Shown: positions 35,533-48,439 of the stretch, in pieces
Layout of the letters: every line of letters starts with the position of its first letter
Position numbering within the stretch: position 1 is the first letter of the stretch
Assembly (NCBI GenBank): GCA_002914845.1
Contig: JXTC01000318.1
Location: forward strand, 84,780 to 148,779
Reading direction: 5' to 3'
Length of the DNA: 64,000 bases
DNA from: Trema orientale
Taxonomy: Eukaryota; Streptophyta; Magnoliopsida; Rosales; Cannabaceae
Translations under genes and position numbers: made by a program
The notes under the pieces: generated by a model
What the model was told of the DNA's origin: nothing
Databases searched by the model: none
The model's input: only the letters and a program-made list of their open reading frames with translations

Positions 35533-36983
35533 TATTTCATCGGTCAGAAGTTATAATAAAAGGGAATCAGTTTATCTGCATCTGTAACAGCTGCAGTTTT
35601 ACATGAGATAAGCTTGGTTCTTAATTTGTTATAGTTTTTGTTGATACAGACTAAAATATCTCTGCCATCTATTTGTAATTATTCGTTGTTCTTAATTGGT
35701 ATGTGAACTTCTTTCTTCTTAGTTTGAACATTGCTGCAAATCAGTGATTTGCAGTGTGTTGTATATGAGGGATATTTAACAACATTCATGATAGGTGGTT
35801 GAGTTTAGGTTTGGTGACATCTTTAAAGGTTTGTCTCATGTCGAAAAAAGGCTAGTCAAAGAAATTCCTCTAAAAAAAATTGTTACTATGGTAAAAAGAA
35901 TTCTTGAATTAGTGCATTCTTTCATTCACTCCTGCCTACTTGCTGGTTTTACAAGGTTTTACAAGTCTTGCTTTACTATGTTTGGTAGGAAGGAAAGAAA
36001 AATAGGATAGAAAAAGCACAAGTGGAGAAAATAAGAGTCACAGAAAGGAAAATATTGTGTTGTTTGGTATGCAGGAAGGCAGGAAAATGAGTATTAATGA
36101 AACTACAATATATCCACTTCAAATATATTAGTATGTCTCTTGATTTGAACTTATATACAATAGTTCTCTCCTCTTTTTTATTTTGCCTCCTCTTTCCCCT
36201 ACTACCAAAGACCACACTTCCAAATTTCCTCCCAAAATCCCTCCACCACTCTTTTCTTTCCTTCCACTTTTCAAGTCTAGCAAAATGTTGGTTCCTGTTC
36301 TTCTTTTTTTTTTTTTTTTGGGTGCTTTATTTCATGATGTCATCGTAACAGATAAATATTATAGAGAACTATCATTAAAAAACAAAAAGTCACGTCCATG
36401 GTCTTGAACTTGAAGTAATTAAATCTGATTAAAAGTAGCAGAAACCGCCAGCTTGAATCTTGAGTAGGGACAAATCCCATAAGTTTTCTAATTTCTATAG
36501 GCTATTTATCCCCAGAATGATGAAAATAATGAGTAACACAATTGAAAGTTGATGATGAGTAAAATTACTCTTTTCATATAGATGGAATTACGCATAGCTA
36601 GTACTCTGATCCCACCGTACAAGCTAACAATTATTCTTTTATTCCCACCATCTTTCTTCACCAAAAAAGTCACATACCCACTTATATAACTTTTCGTGGT
36701 GGTTCTGCATAATTTCAAAAATTAATAAAGGCAATATGAAAGTCCCCTTTTCTCTTTTTTCCTTTCCATCCTTTTTCTCTATTAAATCTCGTGTGGAAAC
36801 AACCTAAATCATGTTTAAGAGGTTTTGCACCTTTATCTATAGATGGAGACATTTAGAGCCCATATACATTCTCCATTTGTGGTGCGAGCACTTTAGCTTG
36901 GAGGCCATTTCTCGTGGTGTCAAGAAGAAGTAATTAATACTTCGGGCACTAACTCCTCTAATATTAGGACAATAATGCCTTAT
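35533..36983. other. Intergenic between convergent genes
   Basis: 3' flanks of both neighbours. Two phrases (TATGTTTGGTAGGAAGGAAA near 35978 and TTGTTTGGTATGCAGGAAGG near 36061) look like repeated element ends, but I could not find the partner ends. The open frames at 35795-36407 are low-complexity. Confidence 0.4.
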
Positions 36984-39900
36984 CTAGACAGTAATAGTTT
37001 CCTGTGGTCTGCATTTTCTAATTCTGATTCGCAAGGTCCCGTTCTTTAGACTCCCACGATCCATAATCTCACAGCATTGTCTAACCGGAGCCTGCACATA
37101 AAATCACAATCAAATAAGCTCGTTTTGATGCTAAAAAATATGCATCTCAATTTTCAGGTCCTTCTTTCTCAAATCCCTTACTCAGCTTATGCAACAATAC
37201 TAACATATTCCAAAATATGGGGACTAGACAAATCTCATATTGTCGTATGAAATGTAGTGGATATTAGAAAAGTAACACTAGCTAGGGATACCAACTACTT
37301 CACCAAATGACAGGTAGTTTTTTCGACACACAAAAGTAACTAGTAACCTCTCCACTAGTTTAATGGCAAATTGGCAATTGGCCCAAATTTTGTAAAACAA
37401 TAAAAGTTACAACACTAAAAAATTGTCCCATCACGTTGAATGAGCATTCAAACAAAAAATATATATATATATAAAATATAGTCACGTGACAAAAAGTAAA
37501 ATCAATTAGTGTCATCCTATCATTGGCCCTCTAAAACTAAATATTTAGCATTTTGTGCATGAGAATGAGAAACTCACCTTATTCCAATGGTCTCTCTCCA
37601 TTTTCATAGAGGAAACCACAACTCTTTGCACTACCATCGCATGCTTATACTCTTCCGTTTTACATTTCATCTCTTTGCTCACATACATCTCATAACTAGT
37701 CCGGGTTCCACTCTCGCCCACCTCCTCGACCCGGTCCAGAAAATAAACAACCGGATGCTGACACGGGTCAGTGCTCACGGGTCGGGTATTGAACGTGAAA
37801 GGTCCGCTGCTCCAACTCCCCCACGTCTTGAACGTCTGCATTGGCGTCTGAAGATCCTTAGCGGCCAACATGAAGGGGTAAATCTGCAGAGTGTAGCCCC
37901 AAGCTATAGATATTGACCATTTACGCTTCTTGTCATAGCAAAAACATTGCTGTAGGATGCGTCTTGGGTCAACCCGGTATGCTTTCATTAGGGTTTTGAC
38001 TGAGTCTATTCGGGTCTGCCCCGGGAAAATGGGATCCAAGTAGTCAAGATGGTGCAGGGATACTACTGGAGCCAACGGGTGAGCGGCTAGAAGGCCATAA
38101 GGGTCTCCTCTGATATCCAACTGAAACAATACAACAAATTCCAAATTGATCATGCATACACCTCAGAGAGTTCATTTTAGCACCCCAAAAAAAAAAAAAT
38201 GATAATATTAGTATAGCATTGAATTCAAATCTCAGTATATCTAAAACTAAGCACCTATAATATTTGGATAACCTTCAGGCCGTATTGACAGTGGATGCTC
38301 TTGAAACGTAGAATTTTATTAACAAATAATGCCTAGAAGTTATGTGGATTCCAATATCTTTATCAGGTAATCATAACGGTAGACACTGTAGATATGTACC
38401 CGATTAGGGGCCAGTTTGATAGAACTGTAGATTTTAAGGAAAATGCTTTTAACTGTATTATACTGAAAGAAAAATCCGTTATAACATAAAATATCTGAGT
38501 GTTTGGTAAACTATAATTTTAAAGTGTTGTGACTTGAAAAAGTTGTATTAAAGTGTTTGGTAAATTGTATGGTTGAATTATTGTGCAAATATAAAATGAC
38601 CAAAATAAAAATCATTATACAATTATGCATATTTATAGAAAGACCCTATTAATATTTTTTTACAATTATGCATATTTTGTACAAACTAAACATATTAATA
38701 TTTTTTAAAAAAAAAAAAAACTGATATAAAAATAAACTCAATTAAATTAGTTACTCAATTAAATTTATTTTATTTTCATCTGAATTTAAAATTTCAATAA
38801 AGAATCAATTTGGCTACTTCAAAATAACTAACATGAAGAGTATTTAAGTCAATTATGATTTAAATATATTAATACTTTTTTTTAAAAAAAAAAAAAGATA
38901 TGAAAATAAACTCAATCAAATGTTTGACATTTTTGCTTTTAAGTGAGGGTATTTTAGCCATTATGATTTATTTATTAAAAGATAGTGTAGATTTCCGTAT
39001 AATCTAAAAACCAAAGCTGTCTTAGGTCAACTTTGGCTTTTGGCTATAACTTTTTCAAAAATTATTGAATAATATGATTTTTAGGTTTTTGCCAAACACC
39101 TTAGTCCACAGATTATTTGAAAAATACTTTTGGCTTGTTAAAAAGCTAAGCCAAACTGAGCCTACGTAGTACTATAGATCATAACCTAGCTTGTTTTGCT
39201 TTAAATGTAGCTCATAGCCTTGCACGTTATACTTTAAATTTGGATTCAAAGAAAGTAGAGAGGTGTGAGAAACTTAAACGTATATCTTGCTTTGAACTTA
39301 ATGATTTTCTAGTTGAACGAGAAAAGTACATGGAACAGAAATATTTGTCACTTAAAATTAACAAAATTAAATAAAGTTCCACTATGAGTTTGAGTCTTCA
39401 ACAAATGATTGACAAGTTTCACTAGTGTGAGTTGCTATTGGACTAACGGAAAAGACGTCATTTTATAATTTCAAGTGCACAACATATAGCTCTAATTGGC
39501 ACAAACACGCAAATTAATAGTCCGAATCACCAAAATGAGTCTTTATTTGATCCAAAATGGTATCAAAAACTCACCAAGCAACAGCGTAAAGAAAAACTTG
39601 CGCGAAGCATTAAACAACTCATGGACCATGGTCCATAAAAGCAGGGAGGCTACCCTTCAATGACAGATGGTTTCGACTTTCGATCGGTAAGGAGGGAAAA
39701 AAAAAAAAAAAAAAAAAAAACAAACAAATAAACGACACTTTTATTTGTAGGACCGCGTTCTCTTAAAGAAAAACCCCACAAGGAGGACAAAAAAAGGGGA
39801 GGCTTAATGGTTGATATACCAAGTCCAAACAGGTTAGAAAAAAGTTATATACGTGTCACATACGTTTTTATTTCTCACCATTCCTTATGGGAACTTTTGT

Positions 39901-41768
39901 TCATTTTTATGATAAAGAGTAGAAGATTGGAACAGTTTTGGAGAAAAAGTCATGTTACCTCTTTTGAGGGGCTTGTATGCAACATTCTAATATAGAACAC
40001 AGGCCATTATGACTTTCATTGCGATTTATTGTATCAAGATCAATTTATGATGGTTTTAAAAGAACATTGAATTTGAACAAATTACACTTGAGAAATAAAT
40101 ATGTCTCTGACTTAGGCATGTACATTCATTTATAACATTTAATTTTTGTGAATATGATAGAAAGGAATAATTATTGTACCGAATAGGCGAATAGCTACAA
40201 AGCAAGACAACAAGACCAACCAAATTACCTACTTGAGAACTTTTACACTAATATCGAAGTCCCATGCAAGCTTGACACGTCACATATAACTACAGCCTAG
40301 GAGCTTTAACATCATGCTTCACTTTTCACTTCTTTATTTAGTTCAATGAGCTTTACAAATGGTCCAATCACCATTTTTCCTTTCATTGTTTTTTACTTTT
40401 CACAATTTTCTCTAATAATTAATGATACCGAATACCAAATGCCCATTTTTAATTTTGTTACCCCGAAGCTAATCCCCATATTTTATTCCTTTTGCTTATT
40501 CGCTTAATGCCCAGACACCCATAACCACACCATCTTTTCTTTTTTTTCTTTCAAAAAATAAAATCTATATAAATAATTCTATCTACCATAAGCTCCACCT
40601 TCTATGCCAAATCTGATATCAATTCGAATTTTGAATGGTAGTGTTATTAAAAATAATAATAATAATATCAGAGAAAGTTAGGTGGTTCCCACAAATGGTA
40701 AAAATCGTTTTCCACAGTGTGAAAATCAACACGTGTCAAAAGCTAATTCGTTATCTGAGGGACGGGTGTGAGCGAGCCTCAAAACTTTTTGACTACTTAC
40801 CTCAAATGGGACACGTGCAAAAACAAGAGTAATGTTGGACACGTGCAAGAACAAGAGTAATGTTTGTGAACCAAACAAATGAGAAAGGAACACGTGTAAG
40901 TGTAACCATAAAACCGTACCTGGTGGAAGCCACGGTGGCGAGTGAGGGGCACGCCGAGCTCGCTGAGGCAAGCCCAGATCCTCTGATCAGAGCCGTAGAA
41001 TCTGTAGTAGCGGTCCAGGCAGCCGTCCAATATGTTGACCAAGCGAGCCGCGAGTGGGCGACTCACGGCGAAGCCTCCGCCACCAAACGCCATGTCGTAC
41101 GCGTGCATCGCGTCCTGCTCCACGCTCTCCGAGTTCCCGCCAACGTAGTACATCTGGTTGTGGTCGTAGCTCGCTAACACCGAGACCAAGTTGTCAGGGA
41201 AGAACACCGTATCATCGTCCCCCATCACGAACCACCTCACGTTCGGTAACCCGACCCGGAAGCTCTCCAGCACGATCCGGGCTATCCGAACCGCCGATTG
41301 CGAGCTCGAGTACTTGAACCGGGTCCAGTCCTCAGAGACCCGATGCGGTATGATCGAGAAAACGCTGTCGTTTCGCTCATTTCCGGGCTTAAATTCTCCG
41401 TCCAGCCAGGCGAAGCCGCGCGTGGTGTTCGGCTCCCACCACTGGAGGCCGTAGCGGCTCCGCTCCCGCCACGTGTTCACCGAGGCGCCGATCCCGAAAA
41501 CAATGTGGGAGATGTTGGTGGGCCCCGCGTCACCGCTTCCCTGAGACGAGATTTCTCGGCCGGTTCGCGTCCGGTTCGGGAGGTTGAACCGGGTGGACGA
41601 CTTGGTCCAGAAAGGCGAGTGGAGAGCGAGCGAAACCGTCGCCAGGAGGCAGACCAGGAGCCCGATTCGCACCAAGAGAACGAAGAACTCGCGTCGTTTT
41701 TCGGGTAACCCGAAAAAGTTGGACGCCTTTACCGGGTCCTGACTCGGCCCGACTCGACTCTGCTTCAT
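36984..41768 (-). CDS. DUF604 family glycosyltransferase (GT31/Fringe-like), 499 aa
   Basis: Three exons, all joined in phase 0: 41768-40920 (283 codons), 38120-37578 (181 codons), and a short last exon 37091-36984 (APVRQCCEIMDRG... ending PQETITV, 35 codons). A type II signal anchor (FFVLLVRIGLLVCLLATVSL) at residues 28-47 follows a basic cytosolic tail, so the enzyme domain should face the Golgi lumen. The metal-binding DXD motif is GDDDTVF (184-186 DDD). GGGGFAVSRPLA and the RIWACLSELGVPLTRHRGFHQ region are typical of the family, and the DQRIW motif follows YRFYGS. The acceptor sugar is not known for most plant members, so substrate is left open. Intron 1 (2.8 kb) carries a probable MITE and tandem CACGTG repeats. 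Exon 1 is GC-rich, giving antisense open frames (for example 41298-41708) that are not genes. Confidence 0.93.
38407..39162. mobile_element. Possible hAT-like MITE in DUF604 intron 1
   Basis: The left end GGGGCCAGTTTGATAGAACT and the reverse complement of the right end TAGGCTCAGTTTGGCTTAGC are similar. The interior is AT-rich, with two related blocks (T/A runs followed by AAAATAAACTCAAT) near 38700 and 38880. No target duplication was confirmed. Confidence 0.4.
39163..40807. other. Rest of DUF604 intron 1
   Basis: No coding sequence. It contains a long A-run at about 39697-39720. Another ACACGTGTC site lies near 40730. Confidence 0.5.
40808..40866. repeat. Tandem 29-bp repeat carrying CACGTG
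   Basis: Two copies of GGACACGTGCAA[A/G]AACAAG followed by AGTAATGTT lie end to end in DUF604 intron 1, 55-110 bases from its splice donor. A third ACACGTGT lies at about 40891-40898, between the repeat and the donor. CACGTG is the core G-box bound by bZIP and bHLH factors. Confidence 0.85.
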
Positions 41769-42245
41769 TATTTATTTTTTCTTCTTCCTCAGAAAAAATA
41801 TATATATGTACTCCGATGACGGTGGTCCGGCGTCGTTTTATCGGCGCGGGAAAAAAAAAAAAAAAAAGGTGGGCTCTGTTACTGATCGACCCTAAGAAAA
41901 TTGGAGAAGAGCCCCAGAAAATTTAATATTTATGATCGAAGAAGCTGCCCGGAAAAGGTTTTCACTCTGCCCAGAATGTGTGACGTCAAGTTCTGATTTT
42001 TCCTTTTTGTTTTTGGGGTTTAAATTTCTGAGGATTCTCCGAGGCTTTACGAAAGAGGAGGAGGAGAGGTGATAAGTCGGTACAATGATATGATATGGTA
42101 CCTCTACGATAAATGGTGACAATTAATTAATATAGCTACTACCTTTTTTTTGTTTTTTTGTTTTTTTTTTTCCTAAGCCCAAAAATAAAATTGAAATATG
42201 TTGTTTGAAAAACAGAGAGAAACAGTGGCTATTTATTAGCTGTTG
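41769..42245 (-). promoter_or_regulatory. 5' leader and proximal promoter of DUF604 gene
   Basis: Upstream of the ATG at 41768 lie a pyrimidine-rich stretch, a TA-run (about 41799-41807) and an A-run. No upstream coding sequence is apparent. Confidence 0.4.
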
Positions 42246-42326
42246 GCCACGTGGCTGTGTGAGTGTAGTTTCCGTTGGTGGGAACGGGACACTCTGTCCA
42301 CGTGGCTGTCCCGGTAGAGGCACGTG
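42246..42326. promoter_or_regulatory. Cluster of three G-boxes
   Basis: GCCACGTGGC (42246-42255), CCACGTGG (42298-42305) and CACGTG (42321-42326) lie within 81 bases, about 480-560 bases upstream of the DUF604 start codon. Such clusters are typical of ABA- or light-responsive plant promoters. A link to this gene is inference from position. Confidence 0.6.
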
Positions 42327-43494
42327 TCCCCGAAGTTAAAATTTCTTTAAATAATTAAAAAAAAAAAATCAGAACTTGAAAACGTGAGATTTATTTGTTC
42401 CTCTCTGATAATGGTGAATCAGATTTATACAATAAAATAAAATAAAAAGAAAGACTGGATTTTTTATTCGTCTTTAAACGAAGAAGGTGCATTAGATTTA
42501 TATATAGGATGGTGCGGTGGATCAGCGTCGTAGATGGGATGGTGCTTTGTGTTGTTCACGGCACCACCTCCCAAGTCCCATCCACGATGTTCGTTTTTGC
42601 TTTTTTCTTTTTTCCTTTTTTTTTTCTTAAGTTTTGTGGTCAAATGGTTAATTAAGGTCAACAGCCAATTTACTCACAATTTTATAGTCCAGTAATTTAT
42701 AAGCCTCCACTCATAATCTTTGAGAACTTTGGCCTTTGGACCTCGAGGGCTGAATTATATATAATGCATCAATATGCCTTTAAATTGTGAAAAGTTTTAA
42801 ATTTTGTCTCTTAAACAGCTAAAATCATCCGATGTAAAGGCAAATATACGAAAAGTGACACCTTTCATTTAACTGATTTTAGTCCACAGTGTCATTTTTC
42901 ATCTATTTGCCTAATATGTTTACAATTTTAATAATTTGAGGAATAAAGTTGAAATTTTTAATAGTTTAGATGGTCTATTGACATAATCTAACAAAATCTG
43001 GACATACATAAAATAAACAAAAAATAAATATTATTATTATTTTTTTTTGTTTTGGTAGAAGAGGTAAAAAGAATGAAGAGAGAGAGAGAGATGCAGTTTA
43101 AGAATGTAAATTTCGTGATATAAATTTTTTCTTATTTCAGTAAAGTTCGTGAATATTCTCGTCCACGTCAAGAAAAATGGGAGGAAATTTGAAACGCCAA
43201 ATTAGGATAATTGAAAAATGTAATTGCTCAACAATTTTTAACTCATTACTTAAAGAAGCAACATAAATACATATTTTCGTTCCATCTTATGCAGTACGAA
43301 AGGAGAGCAATCATAGATTATGTATGAAAGGAGAGCAATCATAGAGAAGTCTTAATCCGTTAGGTAAAGATGAAGGAAAACGGTAAAACGGGTTTAGTTT
43401 CTATTGGAAAAATAGTTAAAATATAGAAACTAATTTTATTTTACAATTTTTTTTTGAACCTCAATAGAATAAGGAAAACTTTATGGAATATAAT
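42327..43494. other. Intergenic, no gene seen
   Basis: AT-rich with no recognisable coding sequence. A short direct repeat GAAAGGAGAGCAATCATAGA occurs near 43300 and 43327. Confidence 0.5.
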
Positions 43495-43855
43495 GGGTAT
43501 GTTTGGTTCAACTATTCTATTCCATTGGAATGAAAAAACTATTTGAATGAGTGTTTGTTTCAACAACTTCAGTTTTTCCATTTAAATGATTTTTTAGAAT
43601 AAATTTTTGTTTCAACAATTCAGTTTTTCTACTCAAATAGTCCATCAGTCACATCAATCATTAGAATAACTTTTTTGTGTTTTGGATGAGAATGGAGGGA
43701 AAGAGGTATTTTTGAATGAGTCCATTTCAATGCTCACATTCTAATTATAACCCATTCCACTATTTTTCTATTCAAATGTCTCACATTCTAATTATAACTC
43801 ATTATAGAAATTCTATTTAAATACACTCATTCAAATAAGTAAACCAAACAGGACC
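43495..43855. mobile_element. hAT-like MITE, about 361 bp
   Basis: The left end GGGTATGTTTGGTTCAAC and the reverse complement of the right end GGTCCTGTTTGGTTTACTTA are inverted. Interior phrases such as ATTTGAATGAGTGT are also mirrored. AATAT stands on both sides but a full 8-bp duplication is not exact. Confidence 0.65.
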
Positions 43856-45629
43856 AATATTTTTTTTACTCTACCAAGACTCAACCCCTTCCCATCCGAC
43901 ACAATCACACGGATCGGGATTTGCTGTCATATTTTGTTGTATTATTTATTGTCTCGTCTATTTTTTAAAGGGGTGGTTACTAAAAAAAAATACTGAGGTG
44001 TTTAATTTTAAATGAATGAGAAAATAAATGAGACAACACATTGAGACAATAGATCTCAGTCCCACTTACATATACCCCATGCGACTTAGACCAACTGAAC
44101 TAAGTCCCAACTAGCTTTTTATTTTACAATTATTATGTAACCATATGTTAATCTTCTCAAATATTATTATTAGGTTACCCATTTGTTAATGTTTTCACAT
44201 ATGTTGTATAAGGATAATTTAGTAACGTAGAATTAATATGACTAATTTTCTTACTTTCATTTTATTTAGTTCCAAACCACACTTCTTTCCAGCTTATTTA
44301 TAACTCATTTATTTCTTATTTATAAGGAAAAAAAAAACACTAATATATCTTGACGTTCCTCCCACGTCGCACGTCCCTTGTTACTAATTTTTTTTCTAAC
44401 GTGTTTGGTATTATTGTTAAAAACAAAAAAAAAATGCAAGTCAACCAAATCATAAGATTGTATTACCTCAACGAAAAAAAAAAAAAAGAATCATAAGATT
44501 GTATGTTCATTTTTGAAATTCGATATCATCATATTACTGTTAAAAAAATCATGCGCGTCAACCAAATCATAAGATTGTATGTTCATTTTTATAATTCGAC
44601 ATCATCATCACCGTGGCTTGAACTCATTTTTGGGGAAGTGGGCAATTATATATTATGGTAGAGATTTGTTTAGGATTCGGATTCAGTGATTGGTCGACTT
44701 GGTTACAAACGATGTTTTTGGATAGTAATTGTGTTGACCTCCCATACTAAGTGTTCATAAAAACACGTTTTCGAACCACTAACAAATTAAATATAATCTT
44801 TTCTTTTTAAAAAATATACAGTATTATCAATTTTGAACTATCTTTTAAAAAATGTGATAAAAAAAAAGTACAATCTATAAACTATTTACAAAAGTAGGAT
44901 TTTCATTTAATGAAAATTTCGGATTTTTAAAATCACCCACAGCTCGACCTTAGTCGAAAATTTTCGAACAAGTCAAAAAACTTAAAAGTAAAGAAGGCAG
45001 CGCTGAGAAGACGACCGATCATATTTGACCAATGTTGAGATTGTTCAACTACAATCCAACGGTAGCTCAATCCCAGTCAAAAATTTTTGATTATGGTCAA
45101 AATTTTCTGGCGCCATAACAAATCGATTGGAGCTGCCGGGAGGGACGATAGTACAAGTTCGACCACAGTCAAAATTTTTCGACTCTAGTTGAGCGGAGGC
45201 ACTGCCATAATCGGGACTGATGGTGGTGGCAGATGGTGGTGATATTAGAAATTTTTTGGGGTATGCTGCAGAAGAACATACTTTAGGGTATATTAAGGAA
45301 TAAAATATCCAAGTAATTTGGGTCCGTGGCATGATAATGAGGGTTAATTTTAAAAATACTTATGAATGAGTGATGAGTCCCTTTTTTTCATCATGAGAGA
45401 CTTAGTAGACCCTAGGTATAAATTCCTTCCTTTGGTTTTCTAAGAAAATACAACAGCAGATTAATTACATTTTACATCTCTCTTTGAATAATATAATATT
45501 ATTGCGAAATATTTTAAACTTACTTGACAATAGTTAGATAATTATATTCTAAAAGTGCAATGAAACTCGAAGATATTTTCAAGATATTGTTCAAGGAAAT
45601 AATATCTTTTCATTTAATTATTTTTCTTT
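43856..45629. other. Intergenic with local tandem repeats
   Basis: No gene. 44430-44605 holds tandem copies of CAAATCATAAGATTGTAT and TTCGATATCATCAT-type phrases. Around 44940-45190 several TCGAC/AGTCAAAAATTTTTGACT-like palindromes recur; the 95-codon minus frame there (45045-45332) is unrecognised and probably repeat-derived. Confidence 0.45.
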
Positions 45630-46397
45630 GGGATAATAACATTAAAGTACCTTGACTTTTAATTTTTATACAAAATAATACCCTCATTTTTAAATTTCTG
45701 TAAAATAATACCCTGACTTTTAAATATTTACAAAATAATACTTTCACATTTAAATTCTGCAAATTAATATTCTAACAATTAAAATTCTTATAAATTAATA
45801 CACTAACATTTGAAATTCCTATAAATATATAACCTTAAGGCCCAATTAGTTGATTTTAATACTAAAAAGATGGTAGTAGCCATCATCAACTTAATTAAAA
45901 CTTATTAAACAATAATAAAATTTCTGAAATATATTTGTAGTTAGCTTATTTCACTTTTCATTTAAAAAAAAGTAAAAAAATAGAACGAGATGTAAAAATA
46001 ATTAATTGTTAAAAAAAAAAAGAAACATGAGCGGTAAAAAAAATTGTATTTTTTTAGCAATTAAGCAAAAAAAGTAGTTATAAAATAATTTCTGATAATA
46101 TACTAATATCTAGATATTTTTAATAAGTTAACGAGAAGTGTTTACATCTTTTAATTTGCTCATAGTATAAATATATAAAGAAAACAAAAGCTGTGGGTAT
46201 TAATTTGGAGAAATTGTAAATGTCAAGTTATTAATTTGCAGAATTCAAAAGTGGGGGTATTAATTTGCAGAAATCGTAAAAGTGAGATATTAATTTCCAG
46301 AATTTTAAAAGTGAGATTATTAATTTGCAGAAATTCCAAATATATGATATTTTTTTGCAAAAAGTTAAAAGTGATGGTATTTTTACGTGATTAACCC
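45630..46397. mobile_element. Mutator-like foldback element, 768 bp
   Basis: A perfect 9-bp repeat TTTTTCTTT flanks it (45621-45629 and 46398-46406). It starts GGGATAATAACATTAAAGTA and the reverse complement of its end starts GGGTTAATCACGTAAAAATA. Each arm is about 210 bp and built from about six degenerate 31-33-bp units near CAAATTAATACCCTGACTTT followed by TAAATTTCTG. Long inverted arms made of subrepeats are the foldback pattern, and the 9-bp duplication points to Mutator mobilisation. The centre (about 45840-46190) is non-coding. Confidence 0.85.
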
Positions 46398-46743
46398 TTT
46401 TTCTTTTGTATAAGTTTGATGACTCTGACCATTACTGACAGATTCACCGGTACTATAGGTACTACCCAACTAACCAAACTAAGATTCGTATGCATCTGAC
46501 CAATGCTGATGAGAATGATATGTAATATATGATTCTTTTACGTATTCAAAGAAAGCTTTGGTTTGTTCTTTGCTTAATCATCTTAAAACCAATGTTGGTA
46601 TGCATCCGACAAATGCAAAATAAGAGAAATTCTTTTGCTGGCAACATATAATTTTTTTTTTCCCCTTCAATATGTGGAAATTTTATGTCTTTTATATAAT
46701 ATCAATTGTTGTATTTTCTTCTCAAAATTGTGAATTTATGTGA
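46398..46743. other. Intergenic flank of the copia fossil
   Basis: No gene. The phrase GTATGCATCYGACMAATGC occurs twice (near 46490 and 46600). Confidence 0.4.
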
Positions 46744-47234
46744 TGTTAGGAATTTTATTTCCTATGTTGGGCCACATATTTTATCAATTGTATTGGGCCA
46801 TATTATTCTTAAGCAGACCCAATAAGTGATTTAATTAGGGTTGGGTCAGGATATCCAACTAGGTATGGATACCAATGTGGATACCCTGTTAGTCACCCAG
46901 TTAGGGTTTGATGGATACCCAACAGGGGACTATATAAAGAACCTATTAGGGTTATGGTCCCTGTAGCCAAAAGAACATGTACGCTCAATTCTCTGTAACC
47001 CACCATCAGTTACAGAGAATTCCATCTGAGTGACTTTAGGCTTTTAGGCTACAGAAGATCAAACCCTCTAGCAATTACAGTCAATTACTATCGCTTTTGC
47101 CTTTGGTTCATCGTCCAGACTACGGTATTGATCATGGACTCAGGAATACTCAATGAATCCCTTTCCTATCAGTTTTACATGAATGTTCTAGGGTTTGTGT
47201 TTAGTTTTGCAATCCCATATATTCAAGTATAACA
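46744..47234 (+). repeat. Copia fossil, left LTR
   Basis: 491 bp, TG...CA. A TATA-like CTATATAAAG lies near 46930, about where transcription of such an LTR would be driven. Confidence 0.93.
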
Positions 47235-47499
47235 AGTGGTATCAAAGCGGGATTTCATGTTAAAATTGATTAGATTTTCATGCATGTCTGTAGTTTTCAA
47301 AATCTATGCCTATTTGGATTTCTAGGGTTTAGATTATACATGCATGATTTGTGATTTTACATGATTTATTGAGTATTTGATGCTATGAGGGTTAGGTTTT
47401 GGCTTTTGGGTCGTTCATATTTCGGATTTGGGGGCAAAAACATCATTTTCGGGTTTATTTTGATGTTTGGAGCCATTTAAGCAAATTTGGAATTTTTCA

Positions 47500-48345
47500 G
47501 ATCGCACTGTGAACAGTATTTTTGGTAGACCGATTCAGGTTTTCGGTCTACCGGAAACACTATTCACAGGATTGATTTTTCTGCAAAAAAATTTGAGTTT
47601 TCGGTCGAATTTTGGGCTGATTTCGGTCATTTTTGACTTAAATCATGGAGTTTCAACCCATTTTCGACCTACTAAGGACTAGAACGACCCTCACTTTGTC
47701 CATTGAAAACTCTATTTGGTTCTAGGGTTGATAAAGTGAAGAGCCAATTCAGAAAGATCGAATCTGACAATTTGGTCTCTGTCAGATTCGGTCGATCGAA
47801 AGTGGCTTTTCGGTCGACCGAAAGTAACATTTCGGTAGACCGACAGTTGCCGAGAGCGATTTTCAGTCAACCGAAACTGGCAGAATCGGTCGACCGATTC
47901 TGTCAGCCGGTCGACCGATTCTGCCAGCAAAGAAAATTTTTCAGTTTTCGGCTATTTTAGTCGAATTTTTGGGCATTTCGGTTAATTTTCTTTGCACTAT
48001 TTGTCTTGTATGTTAGATTAAACACAATAAAGCAACATGTTACCAAAGTAACCTCTGTTGTGTAGTTTTGTTTAGTCTAACATATAAAGATATTGTGGGT
48101 TTGTTATTAATGCGGATAACTATCGGCCCAAAGGAAGATGGTTATTTGGCACGACAATAAACGCACCTGTGATAATGAGTATGTGACGGTTGTTTGGTTT
48201 CCATGTAAGCAATAAATCGGCCCAAAGAAAGGTTTGTTGTTTGACAGGATTTACCGTCAGTATTTGATTATTACACTTGAGAGTACCACTTGCAAGTTAA
48301 TACGTCGGCCCAAAGGAAGGCCTATTAATGTTGCGCTAGGTATCT
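47500..48345 (+). repeat. Copia leader with two repeat sets
   Basis: Between the primer site and gag, 47520-47930 holds repeated palindromes of the form TCGGTCGACCGA, with variants. Then 48115-48345 holds three copies of a phrase containing TCGGCCCAAAGGAAGG. Both lie in the non-coding leader of the fossil and do not resemble its coding part. Confidence 0.7.
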
Positions 48346-48439
48346 TATGATGGTAGCCCACCTTATGTGATATATGTCATATTTGCATATTTGTGATTAT
48401 ATTGTATGCTTATATATGACGTTTAAGTTGTGAGCATGT

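Noticed and set aside
35976-36800. hAT-like MITE between the convergent genes
   Set aside because: Only left-end-like phrases were seen; no matching right end or target duplication.
41054-41708. Plus-strand frames over DUF604 exon 1
   Set aside because: Shadows of a GC-rich exon; Arg/Ser/Pro-rich with no domain.
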